Assembly (NCBI RefSeq): GCF_008642295.1
Contig: NZ_CP029190.1
Span: 4,075,501-4,139,500 of the forward strand
Length of the DNA stretch: 64,000 nt
Direction of reading: 5' to 3'
From: Streptomyces venezuelae
Lineage (GTDB): Bacteria; Actinomycetota; Actinomycetes; Streptomycetales; Streptomycetaceae
Part shown: piece after piece, positions 46,358 to 53,747 of the stretch
Numbering within the stretch: the stretch's first letter is position 1
Layout of the letters: every line of letters begins with the position of its first letter
Program-made: the position numbers and the translations under genes
Notes under the pieces: generated by a model
Seen by the model: only the letters and a program-made list of their open reading frames with translations
The model's database searches: none
Told to the model about the DNA's origin: nothing

Positions 46358-47014
46358 TCAGTTCTTCTGTGTCACGGCCGGGGCGGGCAGGGCGCCGCCG
46401 TCGACCACGTTGCTGTAGTCCGTGTGCACCCGGCTGAACTCCGTGAACTTCTCGCCCGACCAGCGGTACGTGATGATGTCCTCGCCGGAGGGGTAGGCAA
46501 GGGTGTCGCTCTTGGCGTACACCGGCTTGCTGATCACCAGATCGCCGCGGTCGATCTCCGCGTAGACGGGCGGCTGTTCGTCCGCGAAGACGTTCTCGTA
46601 CTTGCCGGCGTCCTGGCGGTACACGTAGGAGCCCAGGCCCATCGCATCATCGCAGGACAGCACATTGACGACCACATCGTCGACGTCGTTGCCGGTGACC
46701 TTCCCGTAGCTGACGTCGATTGGGAACTCCTTGCCCGCGCAGGGCTTGAGGTCCTGCTTTATCTGCAGGCTGACCTTCGGGTCCGCCTTGAGCAGGGCCA
46801 CGGGGTCGATCTTCGCCGCCGGCGAGGCTTCCGGGCTGGCCCCGGCGGACGGGGTCGGCGCGGTCTTGGCCACGGCTTCCGAGCGGGCCGGACCGCCGTC
46901 CTTCAGGCCGGTTCCCCCCGTGGAGCACCCGACCACGAACAGCACGGTGCCGACGAGGACGACCGTCCCCGTCGACACCAGTACCAGCGAACCTCTGTGG
47001 CTCAGGCCGCGCAC
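46358..47014 (-). CDS. cseA: Lipoprotein CseA
   Basis: A 218-residue lipoprotein, the negative modulator of sigE expression in S. coelicolor. The signal peptide ends in FVVGC with Cys30 as lipidation site, followed by a Ser/Pro/Ala linker and a soluble domain (IDPVALLKADPKVSLQIKQDLKPC, then VDDVVVNVLSCDDAMGLGSYVYRQD). GTG at 47014 overlaps the sigE 3' end by 13 bases. Sequence conservation of this family is low; the call rests on lipoprotein features and exact operon position. Confidence 0.88.
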   Translation of the reverse strand: MRGLSHRGSLVLVSTGTVVLVGTVLFVVGCSTGGTGLKDGGPARSEAVAKTAPTPSAGASPEASPAAKIDPVALLKADPKVSLQIKQDLKPCAGKEFPIDVSYGKVTGNDVDDVVVNVLSCDDAMGLGSYVYRQDAGKYENVFADEQPPVYAEIDRGDLVISKPVYAKSDTLAYPSGEDIITYRWSGEKFTEFSRVHTDYSNVVDGGALPAPAVTQKN

Positions 47015-47559
47015 CGCTCCCGCCCCTCGTCACGCATGTGGTCACCGCGCTCCAACGCTCGCATGTCCAGGTCGCGGCTCTCCAGCTCCTGCCGGAGGCG
47101 GGCCAGTGCCCGGTGCAGAGTGCTCTTCACGGTTCCCGCCGACATCCCGAGCGCCGCGGCCGTCTCCTCGGTGCTCATCTGTTCCCAGTGTCGCAGCACC
47201 ACGACACTGCGCTGCTTGGGCGCGAGCACCTTGAGGATGTCCATCAGCAGGGCGCGGTCGGCGCGCTGCTCGGAGCCGTCCTCGATCCGGGCGTCCGGGA
47301 GCTGCTCGGTGGGGACCTCTTCGAGCTTGCGGGCGCGCCACCACTCGGTCCGGGTGTTGATCATCACGCGGCGGAGGTAGGCGTCGGCGAGGGACTTGTC
47401 GGCGATGCCGTCCCAGCGTCCGTAGGTGCGGACGAGTGCGGTCTGCAGCAGGTCCTGGGCGTCGGTCGGGTCCGGGACCAGGCGCCGGGCGCTCCGCAGC
47501 AGCGCGTCCTGCCGGGTGCGTACGTACTCTTCGAATTCGAGTACCTCGCCGTGCGCCAT
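47002..47559 (-). CDS. sigE: ECF sigma factor SigE
   Basis: Directs transcription of cell-envelope stress genes. A 185-residue ECF sigma factor (SigE/SigE40 type) with region 2 (FEEYVRTRQDALLRSARRLVPDPTDAQDLLQTALVRTYGRWDGI) and region 4 (LAPKQRSVVVLRHWEQMSTEETAAALGMSAGTVKSTLHRALARLR). No anti-sigma factor is encoded; control is at the promoter by CseB, as known for this system. ATG at 47559 has GGAGG about ten bases upstream. First gene of the operon. Confidence 0.95.
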   Translation of the reverse strand: MAHGEVLEFEEYVRTRQDALLRSARRLVPDPTDAQDLLQTALVRTYGRWDGIADKSLADAYLRRVMINTRTEWWRARKLEEVPTEQLPDARIEDGSEQRADRALLMDILKVLAPKQRSVVVLRHWEQMSTEETAAALGMSAGTVKSTLHRALARLRQELESRDLDMRALERGDHMRDEGRERCAA

Positions 47560-47721
47560 CTCAGACCGCCTCCGTTCCGTAACCGCTCTTCGTCCCCTGC
47601 TGGTGGATTCGAAGGTACGGAGGGGTTGTCACGAGGCTGTGCGGTCCAGACTTCGGTGGGCGCACGGCTACCCATAGGTTGTGTAACAGTACCCCTGAGC
47701 TGCGGTTTCCCCGTAATGAAG

Positions 47722-47760
47722 CGGAATCACAGAGTCAGTGAAACGGAATCCCGGAGTCAG
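47722..47760 (-). promoter_or_regulatory. Tandem direct repeats upstream of sigE, candidate CseB site
   Basis: On the minus strand CTGACTCCGGGATTCCG (47760-47744) and CTGACTCTGTGATTCCG (47738-47722) match at 15 of 17 positions, with a period of 22 bases. Downstream, a possible -35 TTACGG (47716-47711) and -10 TACTGT follow. Paired direct repeats just upstream of a -35 are the layout used by OmpR-family regulators such as CseB. Confidence 0.55.
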
Positions 47761-47799
47761 GCGGACCGGGTACCGGCCGGGCTGTGGACCGGGTGCGGA

Positions 47800-48711
47800 T
47801 CAGGCGTGCGGGAGCCGGTAGCAGCCGCCCTCCAGGGGCTCCACCAGTCCGTCGGAGACCAGCCCGTCGAGCGCCCGGGCCCGCTGGACCGGCTCGTCCC
47901 AGACCGCGTCGAGCACCGCCTGCGGAACCGGACCGACCGCGTCCCGCAGGACGGCGAGCAGCTTGCCGCGGACCTGCCGGTCGGTGCCGGCGTACGTCTG
48001 GCCCCGCCGGGCCGGCCCCTCGTGCGGCGGTTTCCCGGCCAGCCGCCAGGCGCACAGCCCGGCGACCGGGCAGCGGGCGCAGTCCGGGCTCTTCGCCGTG
48101 CACACCAGGGCGCCGAGCTCCATGGAGGCGGCGGCCCAGCGCGCGGCCGTGTCCTCGTCCTCGGGCAGCAGGGCCCGGGCGAGCCGCCGCTCGGCGGCGG
48201 TGGTGGCGTTCGGCGGGTACTCGACGCCGGTCGTGGTCCGGGCGAACACCCGGCGGACGTTGGTGTCCAGCACCGGATGCCGCTGCCCGTACGCGAAGGA
48301 GGCGACCGCGGCGGCCGTGTACTCGCCGATCCCGGGCAGTGCGAGCAGCTGTGCGTGCTCCCGCGGTACGTCGCCCCCGTGGCGTTCCGTTATCGCCACG
48401 GCCGCGCCGTGCAGACGCAGCGCACGGCGCGGGTAGCCGAGCCGGCCCCAGGCGCGGACGGCCTCGCCGGGCGGTTCGGCGGCCAGATCGGCGGGCCGGG
48501 GCCAGCGGGCCAGCCACTGCTCGTATACCGGCAGGACCCGCTTGACCGGGGTCTGCTGGAGCATGAACTCGCTGACCATGACCCCCCAGGGGCCGGCCTC
48601 GGGGCGGCGCCAGGGCAGGTCGCGGGCGTGCTGGTCGAACCAGGCGATGACGGGGGAGTGGAGCGCGTGCGCGCTGCCGGCGTCGGGGGCGGGAGTCGGA
48701 GTCACAGTCAT
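47800..48711 (-). CDS. mutY: Adenine DNA glycosylase MutY
   Basis: Removes adenine mispaired with 8-oxoguanine. A 303-residue protein with the HhH-GPD core (VMVSEFMLQQTPVKRVLPVYEQWL, then LLALPGIGEYTAAAVASFAYGQRHPVLDTNVRRV, including the catalytic Asp in LDTNV) and the iron-sulfur loop C-x6-C-x2-C-x5-C (CTAKSPDCARCPVAGLC). The usual C-terminal MutT-like domain is short or absent, as in many actinobacterial MutY. ATG at 48711 with GGAG upstream. It lies upstream of sigE on the same strand with a 240-bp gap. Confidence 0.93.
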   Translation of the reverse strand: MTVTPTPAPDAGSAHALHSPVIAWFDQHARDLPWRRPEAGPWGVMVSEFMLQQTPVKRVLPVYEQWLARWPRPADLAAEPPGEAVRAWGRLGYPRRALRLHGAAVAITERHGGDVPREHAQLLALPGIGEYTAAAVASFAYGQRHPVLDTNVRRVFARTTTGVEYPPNATTAAERRLARALLPEDEDTAARWAAASMELGALVCTAKSPDCARCPVAGLCAWRLAGKPPHEGPARRGQTYAGTDRQVRGKLLAVLRDAVGPVPQAVLDAVWDEPVQRARALDGLVSDGLVEPLEGGCYRLPHA

Positions 48712-48734
48712 GGCACTCCGCATCCTGGCACGGA

Positions 48735-49346
48735 TCAGGTGCGGTGTGCCGGGCCCGGACCGGTGAACCAGACGGCCGGAGTGATGCCACTGTGACGCAT
48801 GGTGACGATGATGCGACTGGTCGGACCGGCCAGGGTGACCATGAGGAGCGCGGCCAGCGAGCCGCCCAGCAGCACGCCCATCGCGACGTCGTGCGGGTAG
48901 TGGACTCCGACGAACACCCGGGAGAAGGCCATCAGCAGGGCCATCGGCACGGTCAGCAGCACCAGGCGGCGGGCTGCCAGCGCCAGGGCGATGGCGGCGG
49001 CCCCGGCGATCGCCGAGTGGTTGCTCGGGAAGGACCAGTCGCCGGTGACCGGGCACTCGATCAGTGAACGTGCCGCCCCGGCGACCGCCCGGCAGGGGCG
49101 TTCCTCGCGCACCGTGGACTTGACGGCTTCCGAACCGACATACGCGAGGGCGGTGACGAGCGGCGCGAGCACGGCGAGCGCGACCGCCCGCGGGTCGCGG
49201 GCGCGCGAACGCCACCAGACGGAGAGGAAGAGCACACCGAAGACGAGCAGCCCGAGCTCGGTCCAGAGTTCGGCGAGCGTCTGGGTCCAGCCGGGGGTGG
49301 TCCGGGCGAAATCGGTGATGTCTCGGTAGAGGTCGGAGCTGTCCAT
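48735..49346 (-). CDS. PAP2-family membrane phosphatase
   Basis: A 203-residue integral membrane phosphatase with about five helices. The three PAP2 signature blocks are in order: KSTVREERPC, SFPSNHSAIAG, and SRVFVGVHYPHDV. Such enzymes dephosphorylate undecaprenyl pyrophosphate or phosphatidate on the outer face. Near the SigE and M23 genes, a lipid-carrier recycling role (BcrC/PgpB-like) is plausible. ATG at 49346 is used; the longer open frame upstream is not conserved. mutY starts 24 bases beyond its stop in the same direction. Confidence 0.9.
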   Translation of the reverse strand: MDSSDLYRDITDFARTTPGWTQTLAELWTELGLLVFGVLFLSVWWRSRARDPRAVALAVLAPLVTALAYVGSEAVKSTVREERPCRAVAGAARSLIECPVTGDWSFPSNHSAIAGAAAIALALAARRLVLLTVPMALLMAFSRVFVGVHYPHDVAMGVLLGGSLAALLMVTLAGPTSRIIVTMRHSGITPAVWFTGPGPAHRT

Positions 49347-49515
49347 GGTCACCGACAGTACGTAAAGCGGACTAATGTCTGCACCTTTGCCCCCGCCGTT
49401 CCCGGCGCGATCGGCGGGTTCCGGATACCCCGCCGGGATGATCATCGCCAAATCCGGCCCATCGCACGGCATGTGGGGCACTGATCGGCTGCCGGACTCT
49501 CGTAAAGTTCCCTTC

Positions 49516-50346
49516 GTGGGATCACTGCGCAATCCGGTCGGGCCGCTTCCCTCCTCCATCTACTGGCGACGGAGGGCAGTTCTGGCATCCGTCGTGGCAC
49601 TGCTCGCGCTCCTCGCCGTCTGGACGGTCAGTTCCGGGGGCGGGAAGGTGCACAACGACGGCAAGGGCTCCGGCGGCCCTGATCCGATCGCCTCGATCAC
49701 CCCGGGTGCGCCCGGCAAGGGGCCGGCGATCAGTCAGGCGCCGGGCGGACGCGACGAGTCGGGCGGCAGCGCCGGCTCGGGCTCCGGCGGTTCCGGTTCC
49801 GCGGGCTCCGGCACCGGTACCGGCAAGAACGGCGAGCCGGGCAGCGGCACCGGCGGCGGCTCGGGCTCCGGCAACGGCGCGGGCACGACGGCCGGTTCCG
49901 GCTCCGGCGGCTCGGCCCAGGTCCCGGCCGACTCCGGCCTTCCCACCTGTGCGCCCAACGCCCTCCAGTGGGAGGTCAAGAGCGCGAAGAACGAGTACGA
50001 GGCCAATGAACGGCCGCGCCTCGACCTGATCGCGCGCAATGTCTCCGGCACCACCTGCAAGGTGGATCTCGGGCCCAAGCAGGCCGTGCTGACCATCCTT
50101 CAGGCCAGCGTGACCAAGGCCGTGTGGTCCTCCGACCACTGCCCGGCCGGGGCGGGGAACGTCTTCTACCGGGTGCCCGCGCAGGGTGAGACCAGCCAGT
50201 CCCTGGAATGGGACCGCAAGTTCAGTGCGGCCGACCGGTGCGGCTCACCGCCCGCCGGCAGCGCGGTCCCGGACACGTACGTGGTCGAGGTGAAGTCCCC
50301 GGGCATGCCGGTGGCGCGGACCTCCTTCGTCCTGAAGTCGGACTGA
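49516..50346 (+). CDS. Membrane-anchored protein with Gly/Ser linker
   Basis: A 276-residue protein of a Streptomyces-type family that I recall from its start (GSLRNPVGPLPSSIYWRRR) but cannot name functionally. One membrane helix at about 22-40 is followed by a 95-residue Gly/Ser/Thr-rich linker and an extracytoplasmic beta-rich domain (about 140-275; ALQWEVKSAKNEYEANERPRLDLIARN, and TYVVEVKSPGMPVARTSFVLKSD) with four cysteines that may form two disulfides. GTG at 49516 is chosen for the conserved start. It is divergent from the PAP2 gene and five bases from the next lipoprotein gene. Confidence 0.75.
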   Translation: MGSLRNPVGPLPSSIYWRRRAVLASVVALLALLAVWTVSSGGGKVHNDGKGSGGPDPIASITPGAPGKGPAISQAPGGRDESGGSAGSGSGGSGSAGSGTGTGKNGEPGSGTGGGSGSGNGAGTTAGSGSGGSAQVPADSGLPTCAPNALQWEVKSAKNEYEANERPRLDLIARNVSGTTCKVDLGPKQAVLTILQASVTKAVWSSDHCPAGAGNVFYRVPAQGETSQSLEWDRKFSAADRCGSPPAGSAVPDTYVVEVKSPGMPVARTSFVLKSD

Positions 50347-50350
50347 ACCC

Positions 50351-50884
50351 GTGCACATACCCATACGGATACGGGCCGGAGTGCGGGCGGCGGCGCTGGT
50401 GGCGGTCGCCGCGGTGGCGGCGGCCTGCGCCCATCCACTCGCGGACCTCGGCCCGCTGCCCCCGAGGTACTCGGGCCCGCCGCTGCCGGCGGACACGGTG
50501 GTGCGGGAGCTGAGCGAGTCCCTGGCCGAGGCGGGGGTGGGCCTGGAGCGGGCCTCCCAGGACCACATCGTGATCCAGTGCACCGAGCGGCTGACCGGAA
50601 GGTTCCCGGCGGCGACCGCCGACGCGGCCCTCAAGGACGGCTTCGCCCGGGCGCGGAAACGCGGCTGGCAGGACGGACCGGACATGCCCGGGACGCTGAG
50701 CCTGCGCAGGGGCAACTGGACGGCGATGGCGCAGCTGCCGGGTGCGTACGGGGACGACTCGGGAACCACCTCGGTCATGGTCAGCCTGGTGTGCGACGGC
50801 GCCCGCTCGAAGCCGCTGCCGGCCACTCCCTCGACGGCCCCGCTGCCGACCGGGGGCGACGAAGACGACGCGGACCAGTACTAG
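50351..50884 (+). CDS. Putative lipoprotein of unknown function
   Basis: A 177-residue protein with a signal peptide and lipobox VAAAC (Cys26), followed by HPLADLGPLPPRYSGPPLPADTVVRELSESLAEAGVGLERASQDH. Two further cysteines lie in VIQC and LVCDG. The tail is acidic. The GTG at 50351 is four bases after the preceding stop, so the two exported proteins are one operon. Its TAG stop overlaps the stop of the convergent disA by three bases (shared CTAG), leaving no room for an intergenic terminator. Confidence 0.72.
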   Translation: MHIPIRIRAGVRAAALVAVAAVAAACAHPLADLGPLPPRYSGPPLPADTVVRELSESLAEAGVGLERASQDHIVIQCTERLTGRFPAATADAALKDGFARARKRGWQDGPDMPGTLSLRRGNWTAMAQLPGAYGDDSGTTSVMVSLVCDGARSKPLPATPSTAPLPTGGDEDDADQY

Positions 50885-52005
50885 ACGTACCGCTCCAGGA
50901 TCGAGGACTCGGCCAGCCGGGACAGGCCCTCGCGGACACTGCGCGCCCGCGCCTCGCCGACCCCGTCCACGGTCTGGAGGTCGTCCACGCTCGCCGCGAG
51001 CAGCTTCTGCAGTCCGCCGAAGTGCTCGACCAGCCGCTCGATGATCGCGCCGGGCAGTCGCGGCACCTTCGCCAGCAGCCGGTAGCCGCGCGGGGAGACC
51101 GCCGAATCCAGGGTCTCCGGGGAGCCGGTGTAGCCGAGCGCGCGGGCCACGATGGGCAGCTCCAGCAGCTCCGCGTGGGTCAGCGCGTCCAGCTCGGCGA
51201 GCGCCTCGTCCACCGTGCGGGAACGCTTCGCCGTGGGCTCCGGGACATAGTCGCGGATCACGAGCTCGCGCTCCGCCTCGATGCCGACGGTCAGCTCGTC
51301 GAGCTGGAGCGACAGCAGGCGGCCGTCGGTGCCGAGCTCCACCACGTACTCGGCGATCTCGGTGGCGATCCGGCGGACCATTTCCAAACGCTGCGCGACC
51401 GCCGTCACATCGCGGACGGTGACCAGGTCCTCGATCTCCAGCGCGGACAGCGTGCCCGCGACCTCGTCGAGGCGCAGCTTGTACCGCTCCAGGGTGGCCA
51501 GCGCCTGGTTGGCGCGGGACAGGATCGCCCCGGACTCCTCCAGGACCCGGCGTTCCCCGTCGACGTACAGCGCGATCAGCCGCATGGACTGGGAGACCGA
51601 GACGACCGGGAACCCGCACTGCTTGGAGACGCGGTCGGCGGTCCGGTGCCGGGTGCCCGTCTCCTCGGTCGGAATCGAGGCGTCCGGCACCAGCTGCACA
51701 CCGGCCCGGAGGATCTTGGTGATGTCCTTGTCGAGGATGAGCGCGCCGTCGAGCTTGCACAGCTCGCGCAGCCGGGTCGCGGTGAACTCCACGTCCAGCA
51801 CGAAACCGCCGGTGCACATGGCTTCCACGGCCTTGTCCATACCCAGGACGATCAGTCCGCCGGTGTTGCCGCGGACGATCCGCTCCAGGCCGTCGCGCAG
51901 GGCCTGACCAGGGGCGACGGCGGTCAGCGACGCGCGCATCAACGCATCGTGCTTGGAGCTCGCGCCGGACTTCCCGGGTGCTGCTGCCCCGTCCTTGGCT
52001 GCCAC
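50881..52005 (-). CDS. disA: DNA-integrity scanning diadenylate cyclase DisA
   Basis: Makes the second messenger c-di-AMP from two ATP and slows at branched DNA. The 374-residue protein has the DAC domain with the catalytic DGALILD and GTRHRTADR motifs, a central helical spine, and a C-terminal helix-hairpin-helix DNA-binding domain (LVEHFGGLQKLLAASVDDLQTVDGVGEARARSV). GTG at 52005 is strongly supported by GGAGGAG five bases upstream; the first 20 residues are a Lys/Ala/Gly-rich leader. c-di-AMP controls osmotic balance and some wall hydrolase genes in Streptomyces. radA lies next upstream on the same strand. Confidence 0.95.
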   Translation of the reverse strand: MAAKDGAAAPGKSGASSKHDALMRASLTAVAPGQALRDGLERIVRGNTGGLIVLGMDKAVEAMCTGGFVLDVEFTATRLRELCKLDGALILDKDITKILRAGVQLVPDASIPTEETGTRHRTADRVSKQCGFPVVSVSQSMRLIALYVDGERRVLEESGAILSRANQALATLERYKLRLDEVAGTLSALEIEDLVTVRDVTAVAQRLEMVRRIATEIAEYVVELGTDGRLLSLQLDELTVGIEAERELVIRDYVPEPTAKRSRTVDEALAELDALTHAELLELPIVARALGYTGSPETLDSAVSPRGYRLLAKVPRLPGAIIERLVEHFGGLQKLLAASVDDLQTVDGVGEARARSVREGLSRLAESSILERYV

Positions 52006-52159
52006 TGCACTCCTCCGGTCGCGGGTTGCGCCGCCGGGCCCCGCGTGCGCGGGTGGTGGGCGGACCAGCACAAAGTCTACCGGCGCATGCCATGGCCCTG
52101 CCGGTGGTTACCGAGGGAGCCACCGCACGGGCCCCGGCCCCACACCCCGGCAGGGCCCG

Positions 52160-53557
52160 TTACTCCGCCTTGGCCGGGCGCCGGCTGCGGGGCAGGACGC
52201 GGAGGGCGTCGCCCATGTCCGCGACCTCGGTGACCTTCATGCCGGCGGGCACCTTCCCCGGATCGGCGGGGACCAGTGCGTGCGTGAAGCCCAGCCGGTG
52301 CGCCTCCGCCAGCCTCCGCTGGACGCCGGTCACCCGCCGGACCTCGCCGGCCAGTCCCACCTCGCCGATGGCGACCAGGTTCTTCGGCAGCGGGGTGTCA
52401 CTCGCCGCCGAGGCCAGCGCCAGCGCGATCGCCAGGTCCGCGGCCGGCTCCGACAGCTTCACCCCGCCCACCGTCGCCGAGTAGATGTCCCGCTTTCCCA
52501 GGGCGCTGATCCGGCCGCGCTGCTCCAGCACCGCCAGCATCATCGACACCCGGGAGGTCTCCAGCCCGGAGGTGGTCCGCCGCGGCGAGGGGATCTGCGA
52601 GTCCACCGTCAGCGCCTGCACCTCCGCGACCAGCGGCCGACGGCCCTCCAGGGTCACCGTCAGACAGGTGCCGGGGACCGCCTCGGCCCGGCGGGTCAGG
52701 AACAGCCCGCTCGGGTCGGCGAGCCCGGTGATCCCCTCGTCGTGGAGCTCGAAGCAGCCGACCTCGTCCGTGGCCCCGTACCGGTTCTTGACCCCGCGCA
52801 CCAGCCGCAGCCGCGCATGCCGGTCGCCCTCGAAGTGCAGCACCACGTCCACCAGGTGCTCCAGCAGCCGCGGCCCGGCGATCGCCCCGTCCTTGGTGAC
52901 ATGGCCGACCAGCAGGGTGGACATACCGCGCTCCTTGGAGGCCCGGATCAGCGCCCCGGCCACCTCCCGCACCTGCGCCATGCCGCCGGGCGCGCCGTCG
53001 ATCTCCGGCGAGGCGACCGTCTGGACCGAGTCGAGGATCAGCAGCGAGGGCTGTACGGCCTCCAGGTGGCCGAGCACGGCCGAGAGGTCGGTCTCGGCGG
53101 CCAGGTAGAGGTGGTCGCTGAGCGCATTGATCCGGTCGGCCCGCAGCCGGACCTGGCTCGCCGATTCCTCACCCGTCACATAGAGGGTCCGGTGCCGGTC
53201 GCTGGCCGCCTTGGCGGCGACGTCCAGCAGCAGGGTCGACTTCCCCACGCCCGGCTCACCGGCCAGCAGCACCACGGCCCCGGGCACCAGCCCGCCGCCG
53301 AGCACCCGGTCCAGCTCGTCCACCCCGGTCGTACGGGCGGTCGCCTGCCGCCCGTCCACCTGGGCGATCGGCACCGCCGCGGTCGACACCCGGCCGGCCG
53401 CGGTGGTCCGCACGGCGGGCGTGCCCTGCTCCTCGACGGTTCCCCAGGCCTGGCATTCGGGACACCGCCCGAGCCACTTCGCGGTGGTCCAGCCGCACTC
53501 GGTGCAGCGGTAGGACGGCCGGTCCTTGGCGGATGAACGGGATGTACGGGCAGCCAT
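52160..53557 (-). CDS. radA: DNA repair protein RadA
   Basis: RecA-like helicase that aids branch migration in recombination. The 465-residue protein has an N-terminal zinc finger (YRCTECGWTTAKWLGRCPEC), Walker A GEPGVGKST, the RadA-specific KNRYG motif in GVKNRYGATDE, and a Lon-protease-like C-terminal domain. ATG at 53557 is the conserved start (MAARTS). It is upstream of disA with a 154-bp gap; in Bacillus RadA modulates DisA, so their adjacency is functionally sensible. Confidence 0.95.
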   Translation of the reverse strand: MAARTSRSSAKDRPSYRCTECGWTTAKWLGRCPECQAWGTVEEQGTPAVRTTAAGRVSTAAVPIAQVDGRQATARTTGVDELDRVLGGGLVPGAVVLLAGEPGVGKSTLLLDVAAKAASDRHRTLYVTGEESASQVRLRADRINALSDHLYLAAETDLSAVLGHLEAVQPSLLILDSVQTVASPEIDGAPGGMAQVREVAGALIRASKERGMSTLLVGHVTKDGAIAGPRLLEHLVDVVLHFEGDRHARLRLVRGVKNRYGATDEVGCFELHDEGITGLADPSGLFLTRRAEAVPGTCLTVTLEGRRPLVAEVQALTVDSQIPSPRRTTSGLETSRVSMMLAVLEQRGRISALGKRDIYSATVGGVKLSEPAADLAIALALASAASDTPLPKNLVAIGEVGLAGEVRRVTGVQRRLAEAHRLGFTHALVPADPGKVPAGMKVTEVADMGDALRVLPRSRRPAKAE

Positions 53558-53648
53558 GCGCCCCACGGTAACGGGCGGCACCGACACCGGCGGCGGCGCC
53601 GGCGGGCCCACCGGCACCGCCGCCGGGCGTCCCGGACCCGCCGGACGT

Positions 53649-53664
53649 CAGGACGCGTGTCCTG
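53649..53664. promoter_or_regulatory. Palindrome between radA and the BACON-protein gene
   Basis: CAGGAC-GCGT-GTCCTG is a perfect inverted repeat followed by TTTT, lying between two divergent starts (92 bases from radA, 84 from the BACON gene). It is not a LexA-type GAAC-N4-GTTC box. Candidate operator. Confidence 0.4.
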
Positions 53665-53747
53665 TTTTGTGCGATCTGTTCACCCGTAAGGGTTAAAAGT
53701 GCTGAAGGCTTCCGGGCCGTCACCGGCGCGCCGCCTACGGTCGCCGG

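Noticed and set aside
53649..53664. LexA/SOS box for radA
   Set aside because: The palindrome CAGGAC-GCGT-GTCCTG does not match the GAAC-N4-GTTC pattern of LexA.
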